Assembly: GCF_016595505.1 (NCBI RefSeq)
Contig: NZ_JAENIL010000006.1
Coordinates: forward strand, 62,001-126,000
Direction of reading: 5' to 3'
Source: Pelagicoccus mobilis
GTDB lineage: Bacteria > Verrucomicrobiota > Verrucomicrobiia > Opitutales > Opitutaceae
DNA length: 64,000 nt
The translations under genes were made by a program, and so were the position numbers. The notes beneath the pieces are model-generated. The model ran no database searches and was not told where the DNA came from. It saw only the letters and a list, made by a program, of their open reading frames with translations. Below, in pieces: positions 28,213-35,936 of this stretch (its first letter is position 1; every line of letters starts with the position of its first letter).

Positions 28213-28897
28213 CAACTCGGCTCCTTTCGTTCGCGCTATCGATTCCAAGTGCAATCCGTAAACCACGCAGGACGTCCGCTGGCGGATCCGGCAACTCAAG
28301 GATCTTCAATCGCGACTCCACTTCGGTGGTGAGATCCACTCCATTATACGCCAGTCGACGGCCCTGTTGAAAACCGTCCAGGACAAGGCGCATCCCGCGC
28401 TCTGGGACTAGTGACAGGAAATCGCTCCAGCCGCCTAGCGCCTTGACCAAAGCGAGTTCCGAAGGATTGAACCCGAACGCATCTGCAAAACGATCGACCG
28501 TCCAGCAGCGCTCCAGGTCACCATCCTCATCCACCGTTACAAAGTCCACGCAATCGGACAGCATGGCCAGATCCTCGATGTTCGAGGAAAATACTAGAGT
28601 TTCAATTCCATCGCTCTTCGCTAGAGTCACCAATGTGTGAATACATATGGACGGAATCTTGCCTTCCACATAATAGGGCAACCAACCGATAGATGCGGCG
28701 ATCGAGGACTGTCGATCTCTCCAGCCTCGGCTTTGCTCGCCGCCATCGAACACGACGACATGTTTCGAGCGAGCATGCTTCGATTTCAGATCCGTCAATA
28801 CACGCAACAAATTCAAGTCGTCGTAGCGATCGGGCCTACCCGACGACGGATAGAACAGAGTCGCATCTAGAACAATTAGTTCATAATTTTCGTTCAT
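28205..28897 (-). CDS. FEN / Pol I 5'-exonuclease-like (PIN-fold) protein with altered active site
   Basis: 230 residues. The layout follows the 5'-3' exonuclease domain of DNA polymerase I: LIVLDAT (Asp11), HVVVFDGG (Asp51), then a segment where YVEGKIPS (77-83) stands in place of the normal E-A-D-D cluster, SSNIEDL (104-110) in place of G-D-K-D, 'RFADAFGFNPSELALVKALGG' as the usual 'v..fGv.P.q..d..aL.G' helix, and GGWSDF (155-160) in place of G-D-S-S-D-N. Two first-site acids remain and most others are lost. It probably binds branched or flapped DNA without normal cleavage, or has a new activity. It heads cassette 2. Confidence 0.68.
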   Translation of the reverse strand: MNENYELIVLDATLFYPSSGRPDRYDDLNLLRVLTDLKSKHARSKHVVVFDGGEQSRGWRDRQSSIAASIGWLPYYVEGKIPSICIHTLVTLAKSDGIETLVFSSNIEDLAMLSDCVDFVTVDEDGDLERCWTVDRFADAFGFNPSELALVKALGGWSDFLSLVPERGMRLVLDGFQQGRRLAYNGVDLTTEVESRLKILELPDPPADVLRGLRIALGIDSANERSRVDG

Positions 28898-29040
28898 TTC
28901 TTTTTCTTATATATATTTCGGATACACCTAGCATCTCGTCCTGAGACGCATTCCAATCAGCGCACCCGTTCAAAGACCCACCCTCTCGAGGATGGAGCCA
29001 GGCAGCCAACGGCTGGCTGGCCTTCATCAGCTAAAAACAA
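28898..29040 (-). promoter_or_regulatory. Upstream region of cassette 2
   Basis: An AT-rich TATATATAAG-like segment just upstream of the start of the FEN-like gene could be a -10 region on the minus strand. No matching -35 is certain. Confidence 0.35.
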
Positions 29041-29069
29041 CAAGGCCGCCTCTTGCAGAGGCGGCCTTG
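29041..29069 (-). terminator. Intrinsic terminator of cassette 1
   Basis: CAAGGCCGCCTCT-tgc-AGAGGCGGCCTTG, a perfect 13-bp stem; on the minus strand it is followed by TTGTTTTT. It lies 25 bp past the stop of the TPR-like gene and separates the two cassettes. Confidence 0.88.
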
Positions 29070-29093
29070 CCGTGTCGGTGAACACCGGAACTA

Positions 29094-29591
29094 CTACAGG
29101 CTGGACGATGTTTCCACGTGCCGCCAAACGCAGCTGAACTCGCGATCCAGCTTCGCTGCCTGCAGCATCTTGGGATCAGAGCGTATGGAGCGACATAGAG
29201 CTAGGGTCGCTTGCGCGATATCATGCGTACGTATTCGATATCTGCAGACCTCGAACCAAAACCCTGCGTCCGAATCGTCCAATACCAGCCCTCGCTGCAA
29301 AACCTCCTTTGCCTTGTCGAGGTGGCCTATGGTCATCAGGCCATAGGCCCACCAGCACCAGGCATACAGGGCGTTGCCTTTCAGGCGCAGGGCCAGAGCT
29401 TCGCCGTAAAGAGCAAAGGCCAGTCGGTCTCCAGCTTCAACAAGAGTTTGAGCCACAAAACGGTGGGTCCGTTCGTCATCCATCCTGGACGGATCAACCC
29501 CTTTGAGCAGATCCACCACACCAGGAACGAATTCCCCTTCCGGAAATCCGTTAAGGCGATCGTGCGGGATTCCACTATTCATTTTCGTCAT
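29094..29591 (-). CDS. Small TPR-like helical protein, cassette 1
   Basis: 165 residues (or 162 from the next ATG at 29582). It overlaps the 3' end of the CHC2-like gene, so the two are translationally coupled. The sequence shows TPR-like helices: 'DRLAFALYGEALALRLKG', 'AWCWWAYGLMTIGHLDKAKEV', 'DAGFWFEVCRYRIR', then 'AQATLALCRSIRSDP' and the closing AKLDREFSCVW. No catalytic motif. Like the TPR-like protein of cassette 2 it sits directly after a replication-enzyme-like gene. Function unknown; partner binding is the best guess. Confidence 0.68.
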   Translation of the reverse strand: MTKMNSGIPHDRLNGFPEGEFVPGVVDLLKGVDPSRMDDERTHRFVAQTLVEAGDRLAFALYGEALALRLKGNALYAWCWWAYGLMTIGHLDKAKEVLQRGLVLDDSDAGFWFEVCRYRIRTHDIAQATLALCRSIRSDPKMLQAAKLDREFSCVWRHVETSSSL

Positions 29592-29928
29592 CGAACGGCA
29601 GGGATTCCTGCTCGCTGTATTTGTCTATCAGATACTGAAGATCTTGCTTCCCGATACGGGCGAGCTCCTCCACAGCCTGGACGAATCCCATGCGACGAGC
29701 TCGACGCAGGTAGTCAATCGCATCGCCGCGAATCCCAGTCGATTCGCAACGGAATTTCGCGCGTTCATTGTGCACGCGAATCTTCCCCTTATTCTTTGCA
29801 GGGAACGGGCTTTCTCCCACGAAAACGTCTTTGCCGTCTTCGCGCAGTTCCACGTGTTGGCCGATCACAGTCGCGATCGGCACCATTTGTTTCAGCGATT
29901 CGATCGCTGGTGTAGGAATATATCCCAT
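29575..29928 (-). CDS. DnaG CHC2 zinc-finger-like protein lacking most zinc ligands
   Basis: 117 residues from the ATG at 29928 (an upstream extension to 30009 would cross a terminator-like hairpin and is unlikely). It aligns along its length with the primase N-terminal zinc-binding domain: IPTPAIESLK, 'TVIGQHVELREDGKDVFVG', then SPFPAKNKG, FRCESTG and RGDAIDYLRRARRMGF, AVEELARI. In DnaG the zinc is held by Cys-His-Cys-Cys; here the four positions are Ser40, Pro43, Cys61 and Thr64, so zinc cannot bind normally. No RNA-polymerase (TOPRIM) domain follows. It is the first gene of cassette 1. A DNA-binding or primase-interfering role is possible but unproven. Confidence 0.7.
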   Translation of the reverse strand: MGYIPTPAIESLKQMVPIATVIGQHVELREDGKDVFVGESPFPAKNKGKIRVHNERAKFRCESTGIRGDAIDYLRRARRMGFVQAVEELARIGKQDLQYLIDKYSEQESLPFDDENE

Positions 29929-29955
29929 TTTTATTTCTTTCTTTATCGTTTCCAC

Positions 29956-29991
29956 AAAAAAGCTCCGCAACCTGAGATCAGATTGCGGAGC
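29956..29991 (-). promoter_or_regulatory. Terminator-like leader hairpin upstream of cassette 1
   Basis: On the minus strand GCTCCGCAA (29991-29983) pairs perfectly with TTGCGGAGC (29970-29962), followed by TTTTTTG. It ends about 30 bases before the start codon at 29928. No gene on this strand lies upstream for it to terminate, so it may be an attenuator or end a small RNA. Confidence 0.6.
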
Positions 29992-30193
29992 GCAGACGAC
30001 GGGAAACATTCACCGTCTAATAAAACGTATCGACATCTCGGATGTTCGAATCCGCATCGATGGAGGCTTTGCCTACTTACCAAAAGGTTGATCCCAATCG
30101 ACCTTTCCCCAGGAGCCGAAGGCCAAAATTTTTTCTCCATTTTTTGGATACATATTCTATTGACCACCTCTCAAAACTTGCCATACTCAAGGC
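29992..30193. promoter_or_regulatory. Divergent promoter region with further hairpins
   Basis: Between cassette 1 and the PD-(D/E)XK-like gene. It contains CGGAT/ATCCG around 30038-30053 and AAAGGTTGAT/ATCGACCTTT at 30083-30106, both of which could fold in a minus-strand leader RNA. For the plus strand, TTGACC followed after 16 bp by CATACT just before 30194 is a weak promoter candidate. Confidence 0.4.
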
Positions 30194-30733
30194 ATGCAAA
30201 GCTGTTTCATAGATGAACTGGAAAAATCGAGGGACGCGATTCGCAAGCTGCCCCTCGAGGACATGCTACGACGCTATTTCCCAAATCTGATCCGTCTCAA
30301 GGAAGCCGAGGATGAGCGAGATATCGAAGGGTCCGACCTTTTGGCGACACTACCCCACCGAGAGGTTGGAATAGACGTGAAATTGAGACAGACAGATCCT
30401 CGCGAGCGAGGCACGGACGATCTGGCTATTGAGGTAAGCAGCGTGTACGAGAAGTGCATTCCCGGATACCAAAACAGTAGAGTGGATTATCTCCTTTGGG
30501 TGTTCGAAACGACACAAAGAACAGTGCTCATCCCATTCAGTCCATTCAAAGCACGGTACGAGCAGAACATAGCCGAGTGGGCCTATTGGGGAGAGAGATT
30601 TAACAAAGAGACGCTTTTCCGAAATGGCCAACGGTACCATTCAACCTATTGCATCGTGCCGTACTCGGAACTCGCAGATCTAGTGATAAGCCAGCAAAGC
30701 GCCATCCCGACCCAGGACAAAAACCGAGAGTGA
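30194..30733 (+). CDS. PD-(D/E)XK-like hypothetical protein
   Basis: 179 residues, no signal or membrane segment. An N-terminal helix (DMLRRYFPNLIRLKE) is followed by a beta-strand pattern with the nuclease-like spacing: Asp48 in IEGSDLLATL, then GIDVKLR (Asp61, Lys63) and AIEVSSV (Glu80), and a hydrophobic strand 'YLLWVFETTQRTVLIPF'. This fits the PD-(D/E)XK superfold of restriction and repair nucleases, but assignment by eye is not firm. It is divergent from cassette 1 and shares its control region. It may be a nuclease acting in the element's life cycle or in defence. Confidence 0.62.
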   Translation: MQSCFIDELEKSRDAIRKLPLEDMLRRYFPNLIRLKEAEDERDIEGSDLLATLPHREVGIDVKLRQTDPRERGTDDLAIEVSSVYEKCIPGYQNSRVDYLLWVFETTQRTVLIPFSPFKARYEQNIAEWAYWGERFNKETLFRNGQRYHSTYCIVPYSELADLVISQQSAIPTQDKNRE

Positions 30734-32811
30734 AGGAGCAATCCTCGCGAACGAGTTTCATAGTCGAAACCCCACCCACAATTCACACAACTAGGTTCTC
30801 AGGTACAGGACGGGTCGGACAACGTCCGATCAGGCCGGAACGGACAGGGAAAAACGCCATCCAAATCAGTAAGACTCAACTAATCGTACGTCCTCATTCC
30901 ACGAAGCGGAACGAGATGCGTACCTAAACCAACGTTCGCTGCAAAAAGAGGCTCGAGACAATGGAATCCTGATTAGCGTTCACGTCTCCATTTCCAAGAC
31001 TGCGCTTTAGTTCTACGGAGACCAATGGTCTGCGTTCTTTTCCATCCTCGGAAGTGCCAATCTCCAAACTGACCCACACAATTTCCACGAGCGAAATAGC
31101 AACGGAGAACCTCCTCCGAAAAGAGCCATCCCACGTGACGATAGGACCAGCGATAGATGGACTTTCTCTCCTCTTTTTCCCTAAACCTGGAAAGGAATAC
31201 GCCCACAATTTTTTGAGTTGCAGCAAAGCCTATTTCAACAGTCCAGAGCCCACTAGATAAGGGGCGTCGCACATAGACTGCCGAGCCCCATCCGAAAGGG
31301 TCTGTCCCATGGCAAATTCGACTCCGTGAGGCGTCTCCTAGAGAACCAACACAGCTCTAGAAAACGAAGAGAAAAGCCGCCACCTAATTTGTAGAGGACG
31401 TGAACTCAGGAACTCGCATTACCCGGTCTGTTTCACACCCGAAACCACCAAATCGAAAGCCGGATATAATGCGAATAACCGACCCTAGGGATCCACCTTT
31501 CGATACATCTCTAGAGGCGATCGGAACTCCATGAAATGCAAGGGAGTTTCTTCGGGGATAGTGATGAAGAATCCAGGATGGATTACATTGGAAACCGCAT
31601 TGGAAAACTCTCTCTACCATACCCAGGAGCATCATTGAAAAGGACACACGCACCCCACCAAAATAACGCTCTGCGATACAGGTTCCCGTCACCAGAAAAA
31701 GTATGTCGCTTCCTCAGTCCGGATTGCTCACCTCAAGTAGAAAAAGCAAGTGGGAAAATCACCTTGCGAGCCGAGGAATACACTGCCTTGCAAGGGGTCG
31801 TCGGACATTAAAAATCCCACGAATTCAGAGGCACGATTGGCTCGCGATCCGACCGTCCGCAGCAACCACGGCGAACCCCGATTCGACTGACCACTCAATG
31901 GGAAAAAACAACGGGATAGTCGCCCTACGCGCGGCACCCTACCGCACAATAATTCCTGCTCGAGATCAGCGAAATGCCAAGCGGGAATCCTGTCAGGACG
32001 AAGCGAAAAACCGCAGCCTAGCCCCCTAGATGAATACCCCTCCGACAGGGCTCAGCTTACAGTACTTTCGGAGCTCCCTCTGCGTGGAAAAAGAGCAGTA
32101 TTCGCAATTGAATATCGAGAGCGTCGAATGGCTCCTAGGAGCCTGAATTCAAAGCCCTCCTTTCCACAGATATTATGCCCAGCAAGCCCTAGTTCGACCA
32201 TAGGAAATTCACTATGGCTTTTCCGTTTCCGCGTGGCTTATGAGTATTCGAAAACACAGTCCTCCTTCGAGAGTGCACCACCAATAAAAACGCGATCCCC
32301 CCGACGGTCTAGGACGCTGAACACAAAGCTGATTTGTTTAAGATCCCGCTTGTCTCGAGAAAGGAAATACAGCTTCAAAAACCGCCCTTTCGATCTCGGA
32401 AAATCGGACCACTGGCGCACACTCTAGAACCTTTAGGCGCACCTAAAATTATCGAGCCGGCCGATCCGGTTCGGAGGGGTTGAGCGATAGAGATAATAGG
32501 GTCGAGAATCACTCCATCCAAGACAGTCCGCAATCCAGATTATCCATACAGCTTAAAGGGCGATTCCAATCCGAATCTCCACCGTGCCGACAGGCCATGA
32601 TTCGGACCTCCTCAAGCAGGTGAAAACGAGGTCGTACCCCTTCAATAGCTCGAGAGAATCGAGCCTTGCACGACCTCTATCAGCGGTGCCCTGTAGGCAT
32701 CCAATCGATACAAAAATCACAACGCGAAACGGGGTCTGGGAGCCTCCCAGCCAGCCCTAACGCATGTGACCTTTCCGGCTCAACGACACACCCAATTATT
32801 GTGGGATTGTC

Positions 32812-32860
32812 ACCGGAAGCGTAACCGTAAGTGTTACTGTAAGTGTCACCAGTTAGGGTA
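32812..32860. repeat. Four tandem ~12-bp units
   Basis: ACCGGAAGCGTA, ACCGTAAGTGTT, ACTGTAAGTGTC and ACCAGTTAGGGTA follow each other without gaps. The middle two differ in 3 positions. Iteron-like repeats of this kind are binding sites for replication or transfer proteins in mobile elements; here this is only a suggestion. Confidence 0.6.
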
Positions 32861-32863
32861 ACT

Positions 32864-32879
32864 GGCCCCTTCGGGGGCC
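32864..32879 (-). terminator. TTCG-loop hairpin downstream of the relaxase gene
   Basis: GGCCCC-ttcg-GGGGCC, a very stable stem, 110 bp past the relaxase stop. No T-run follows. Confidence 0.45.
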
Positions 32880-32988
32880 CGAGTAGAACTCGGGAGCGCG
32901 AATCTCCCACTAGCGTGGCGGAGAGAAACCGGTTCTCGCACGCAGCAAGTGGCTCAGCGAAGAGAGGAAAAAGAGGCAGGGAATCGCA

Positions 32989-34209
32989 TCATTCGCGAGA
33001 CAAATCCCTCGGCTTCGAACGGGCAGCGGAAACGTCTTTAAGAGCCTGGCGAATCGATTCAAGTCTTTCACGCTGTAGAAGCTCCTTCTCCCGCTTTTGG
33101 CGGTCCGCCTCGAGTCGCTTTGCTATCGCCGCAGCCTTCTCGTCTGCTCGCTCCTTTTCGTACCAAAGCGAGACAAGAAGATGCTCGTAGCGAAAGATGA
33201 TCGGCTTAGGCGCTTTCTTCTCTTTCTTTTCGGGTTTTAGGGGAGGAGAAATCTCCACCCAAATTCCAGGGGGTCCTTCGAAAGCTGGAACGGACTGTTG
33301 AGCAGCTTTTCCCTTCGCCCTAACGCCATCGATTTTCGAGCTAGGCTCAAAGGATCTGTCCATCGTGAAACTTTGTACCTTACCGTCAATTTTCACCGAC
33401 CAATTCTTACGCTCTAGGCGCTTCTTTAGGCTTTCGGGATCCAGGTAGCTAGCAAACGTTCCGAGCTCCTTCCATATTCTCCGAACAAGATCACTCCGAA
33501 ACCGCTTCGCTCTCTCTCGAATTTCCTTGATGGTAGGGAGAGGATTTTCGATGCCTCGATTCGCCCTTTCAAAATTGAGTTCGCTCACGAGCCGTTGGCT
33601 TAGGTTTAGCATCGCTGTACGATAGTTTGTGTTAACCGTATTTTTGACGTTAGTCACCCTAAGACCGACCGGAAACTCGATACCATCCCGATTCTTAAAC
33701 CTTCGCCTTCCCAGCACATCGCGAAGCGTTTTCTTTCCGAGCATAAGTTCGCTTCGCCTCGGACGAAAATAGGACATGACAACATGCAGCTCGTCACGGA
33801 TGTTCGCTCCAGTCCCTAGGTGCCAAACTGCAACAGCGGGAGCTCCCTCTGCCAGGGTTTGAAATACCTCACGAACCACCTTGCTTCTTTCCTCCTCATC
33901 CAACCGGGCCTCAGGATGGGGACACACCACTACATGCTCCGCGATTTCCCCATCCCAGCTTCCGGGTCGGTTTCCATCCACCTTTACGTTCTGATAAATC
34001 CTAGATTGAGCATCCACCAACCGTGGGAATTCCTTGTACAAACAATGCTGCATCTTAAGCGGGCCAATCTCGACATGCGCATGGTTTCGATGGCTAGGGT
34101 TTTTCAGGTAATCTAGTAGAGCCTTGACCTGCCCAACAGTTAGCAGGGCAGGTGACTTATCTGCAGGACCTTTCGGTCGTACCTGGTATTGGCACTGTTT
34201 GATGATCAT
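32989..34209 (-). CDS. Relaxase-like mobilization protein
   Basis: 406 residues. Residues about 88-150 match the MobA/relaxase pattern: EHVVVCPHPEARLDEEERSK, then a helix, then AVAVWHLGTGANIRDELHVVMS (positions about 125-146), where His130 and His142 correspond to the metal-binding histidines of the HUH-type site 'H.DT.N.H.H'; the middle His is replaced. No candidate tyrosine was confirmed. The C-terminal 90 residues are highly charged helices. It should nick the element at oriT and pilot the strand into a conjugative pore supplied by a helper. The start overlaps the stop of the accessory gene by 4 bp (ATGA). Confidence 0.66.
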   Translation of the reverse strand: MIIKQCQYQVRPKGPADKSPALLTVGQVKALLDYLKNPSHRNHAHVEIGPLKMQHCLYKEFPRLVDAQSRIYQNVKVDGNRPGSWDGEIAEHVVVCPHPEARLDEEERSKVVREVFQTLAEGAPAVAVWHLGTGANIRDELHVVMSYFRPRRSELMLGKKTLRDVLGRRRFKNRDGIEFPVGLRVTNVKNTVNTNYRTAMLNLSQRLVSELNFERANRGIENPLPTIKEIRERAKRFRSDLVRRIWKELGTFASYLDPESLKKRLERKNWSVKIDGKVQSFTMDRSFEPSSKIDGVRAKGKAAQQSVPAFEGPPGIWVEISPPLKPEKKEKKAPKPIIFRYEHLLVSLWYEKERADEKAAAIAKRLEADRQKREKELLQRERLESIRQALKDVSAARSKPRDLSRE

Positions 34210-34715
34210 TCGCCGCTCCCCTTCAGCGGGCTCCCATCAGTCAATAGCTCCAACAATTGGCGAAGGATTTTCCGATCCAAATCCTGCGAGTCAACGTGAG
34301 CAATCAACTTCAAAAGCGCTTCCCTAGTCCAGACATCACTGTCCAACCGAATGTAGCCCCTCAACAATCCAAGTTCCTCTTCGATTGTTTTACGTAACTT
34401 GGATACAGTTGCCATCATTTCCCGCCAGCGGACCATATCCTCAAACGATTGAGGTTGAACACGGTCCACAAGATTGAGGATCTGCGACTGGCTGCCCTTA
34501 ATGTTCTCAAGGGACTTCTCCAACAGCAAAAGCTCATTAGAAGATGGAGGAACTCCTGTCCAAGTGACGAGATCTTGGGAGCTGTAAAATACGAAAGCTA
34601 TCTTCAGAATTTCTCTAATAGCGTCGGTATCCCCAATGTTTTTATCTGCTGCAAAATCCTGGATACGCTCCAATAGCGCTCCCCCAAGGCGAAATTTGAA
34701 TCCTTTCGATCCCAT
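34206..34715 (-). CDS. MobC-like relaxosome accessory protein
   Basis: 169 residues, no signal peptide. The N-terminus (KGFKFRLGGALLERIQDFA, then 'DTDAIREILKIAF') reads as a ribbon-helix-helix DNA-binding domain; a long helical part follows (EKSLENIKGSQSQILN, 'REMMATVSKLRKTIEEEL'). RHH protein plus relaxase with an ATGA overlap is the usual layout of mobilization modules, where the small protein binds oriT and recruits the relaxase. Sequence similarity to known MobC was not confirmed, so the call rests on pattern and context. Confidence 0.62.
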   Translation of the reverse strand: MGSKGFKFRLGGALLERIQDFAADKNIGDTDAIREILKIAFVFYSSQDLVTWTGVPPSSNELLLLEKSLENIKGSQSQILNLVDRVQPQSFEDMVRWREMMATVSKLRKTIEEELGLLRGYIRLDSDVWTREALLKLIAHVDSQDLDRKILRQLLELLTDGSPLKGSGE

Positions 34716-35013
34716 AACTATTTCTCCGGTGCACTAGACGAGGAGGTCGCCCTTCTCGGAACAATCGATTGAGTCAATCGCCACTGTCGATGGTTGATAG
34801 CCAACTCGGAATTGACCATCAGATCCAGGCTGCAATCTGCGGATCGTATGGACGGGCTCTTGGGCCGAGTTATCGTTTGGATTTCTGCAATGCTGGATTA
34901 TGACCATGCAAAAAGAACCGGCAGGCCACCCCTAATCCTTTAGCTAATCACCGCGCCTAAAAGGGCGCCCTTTTGAGCGCCGAAAATGCAAAATCAAAAA
35001 AAGACCGGCTCGG
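34716..35013. promoter_or_regulatory. Candidate oriT / promoter region upstream of the mobilization genes
   Basis: Contains CGATTGA-G-TCAATCG (perfect, 34767-34781), GATGGT...ACCATC, and AACTCGG...CCGAGTT spaced about 65 bp apart. Inverted repeats just before a mobilization operon are typical of oriT. The nick site cannot be named from sequence alone. Confidence 0.4.
34954..34982 (-). terminator. Palindrome at the 3' end of the 35.0 kb gene
   Basis: AAAAGGGCGCCCTTTT (34960-34975) is a perfect palindrome and GCGC/GCGC extends it. It lies 32 bp past the stop codon at 35014 and could end transcription in both directions. Confidence 0.6.
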
Positions 35014-35862
35014 TCAATGGGATAGAACAGAGCGAAGCGCCCGCTTCACCGTACGCTTTGCATACGTCTCCTCAAACCGTGAGGGCACACAACGGGCATA
35101 TATCGCCTCCAACCTATCCTTATGGCGCTCATTCACCGCAGAAGGTTCCTCCCCTTTCCGAATTTCCTTCCGAGCCTTCTCCTTGGACCTATCCTCCGAT
35201 TTTCTTCGACTACGAAGCGCAGCTTGAAAGGAAGCCGACCTAATCTCGAACACATCAAATCGAAGTCGATCTTCTATCCCGTAGAATTTGACGACACCTC
35301 CCCAATCCCCACCTTGGCTAAGAAGTATCCACTTCAACACTACCCAAGTCCATTCATCGAGAGAATCAACCGAAAGATCCTCCAACTCGTAGACGCATTC
35401 CTCAAATTCTGGCCACCCTCGCTCCCACTCCGGCAGGCTGAGATCGACTTCTGGACGAGCACCTGAGCGAATCGAATTCGCCATTTCCAGAAAACGAAGA
35501 AGCAAAAGATTGAGGCTGTGGTGCTTGACTTTATTTTGAACGGGAAGCCGAGACGATAGCTGAAGTCGCCTTACTCGATCCTGAATTGCAGACAACTGCC
35601 CCAGCCCTCCCGCACTCTGTCCCTTCACGGGATCATGAGTCTTATAGAAAAGAACCGGCCAAGAAACGCTCTCTCCAGCTATCTCGCTAAGTGTTGCGAT
35701 CTCAGAATCCTCCATTTGCTCAACGTATTCACAGGCCAACGACGCTATGCACAACAACTCACGGAGCCTACGAAGCCTGTGAACCTCTTCTAATCGGCTG
35801 TCCTTCAAGACAATCGGCAACACCAAATCGCTAATGTATTCTACTACATCATCTACATCCAT
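35014..35862 (-). CDS. Hypothetical protein of the mobile element
   Basis: 282 residues from the ATG at 35862 (three codons after a TTG alternative). Mostly helical: MDVDDVVEYISDLVLPIV, 'RRLRELLCIASLACEYVEQM', 'RVRRLQLSSRLP'. The last 70 residues are strongly basic ('RSRRKSEDRSKEKARKEIRKG', then 'YAKRTVKRALRSVL'), which suggests nucleic-acid contact. No known domain recognised. It is read in the same direction as the mobilization genes and precedes them by about 300 bp. Confidence 0.6.
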   Translation of the reverse strand: MDVDDVVEYISDLVLPIVLKDSRLEEVHRLRRLRELLCIASLACEYVEQMEDSEIATLSEIAGESVSWPVLFYKTHDPVKGQSAGGLGQLSAIQDRVRRLQLSSRLPVQNKVKHHSLNLLLLRFLEMANSIRSGARPEVDLSLPEWERGWPEFEECVYELEDLSVDSLDEWTWVVLKWILLSQGGDWGGVVKFYGIEDRLRFDVFEIRSASFQAALRSRRKSEDRSKEKARKEIRKGEEPSAVNERHKDRLEAIYARCVPSRFEETYAKRTVKRALRSVLSH

Positions 35863-35936
35863 ATTCCACAACTAGGCATTCTATCTCTTTTTCATTATCT
35901 GGATTCGATTCAATAAACACTGATGCGGGGGTTCCT

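Larger units (their letters stand above)
30734..32988. other. 2.25 kb stretch without a convincing gene
   Basis: Only short open frames on both strands, mostly without ATG or coding bias. The minus-strand frame at 30924-31226 has a beta-strand-like pattern (FRRRFSVAISLVEIVW, 'RRPLVSVELKRSL') and could be the remnant of a gene, but it lacks an ATG. The stretch ends with four tandem units at 32812-32860 and a GGCCCC-ttcg-GGGGCC hairpin at 32864-32879. It may hold decayed genes, cis-acting sites or a long non-coding RNA. Confidence 0.55.

Noticed and set aside
30030-30080. tRNA-like T-loop (GTTCGAATCC) in the leader of cassette 1
   Set aside because: The stem pairs only with a 6-base loop, and no acceptor, D- or anticodon arm fits on either strand.
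30924-31226. Minus-strand open frame in the gene-poor stretch
   Set aside because: Starts only at TTG two codons behind a stop, no ribosome site and no family match; kept only as a possible remnant.
32238-32420. Short minus-strand open frame (60 codons)
   Set aside because: Protein-like look but no start context and no neighbour in frame; not enough support for a gene call.
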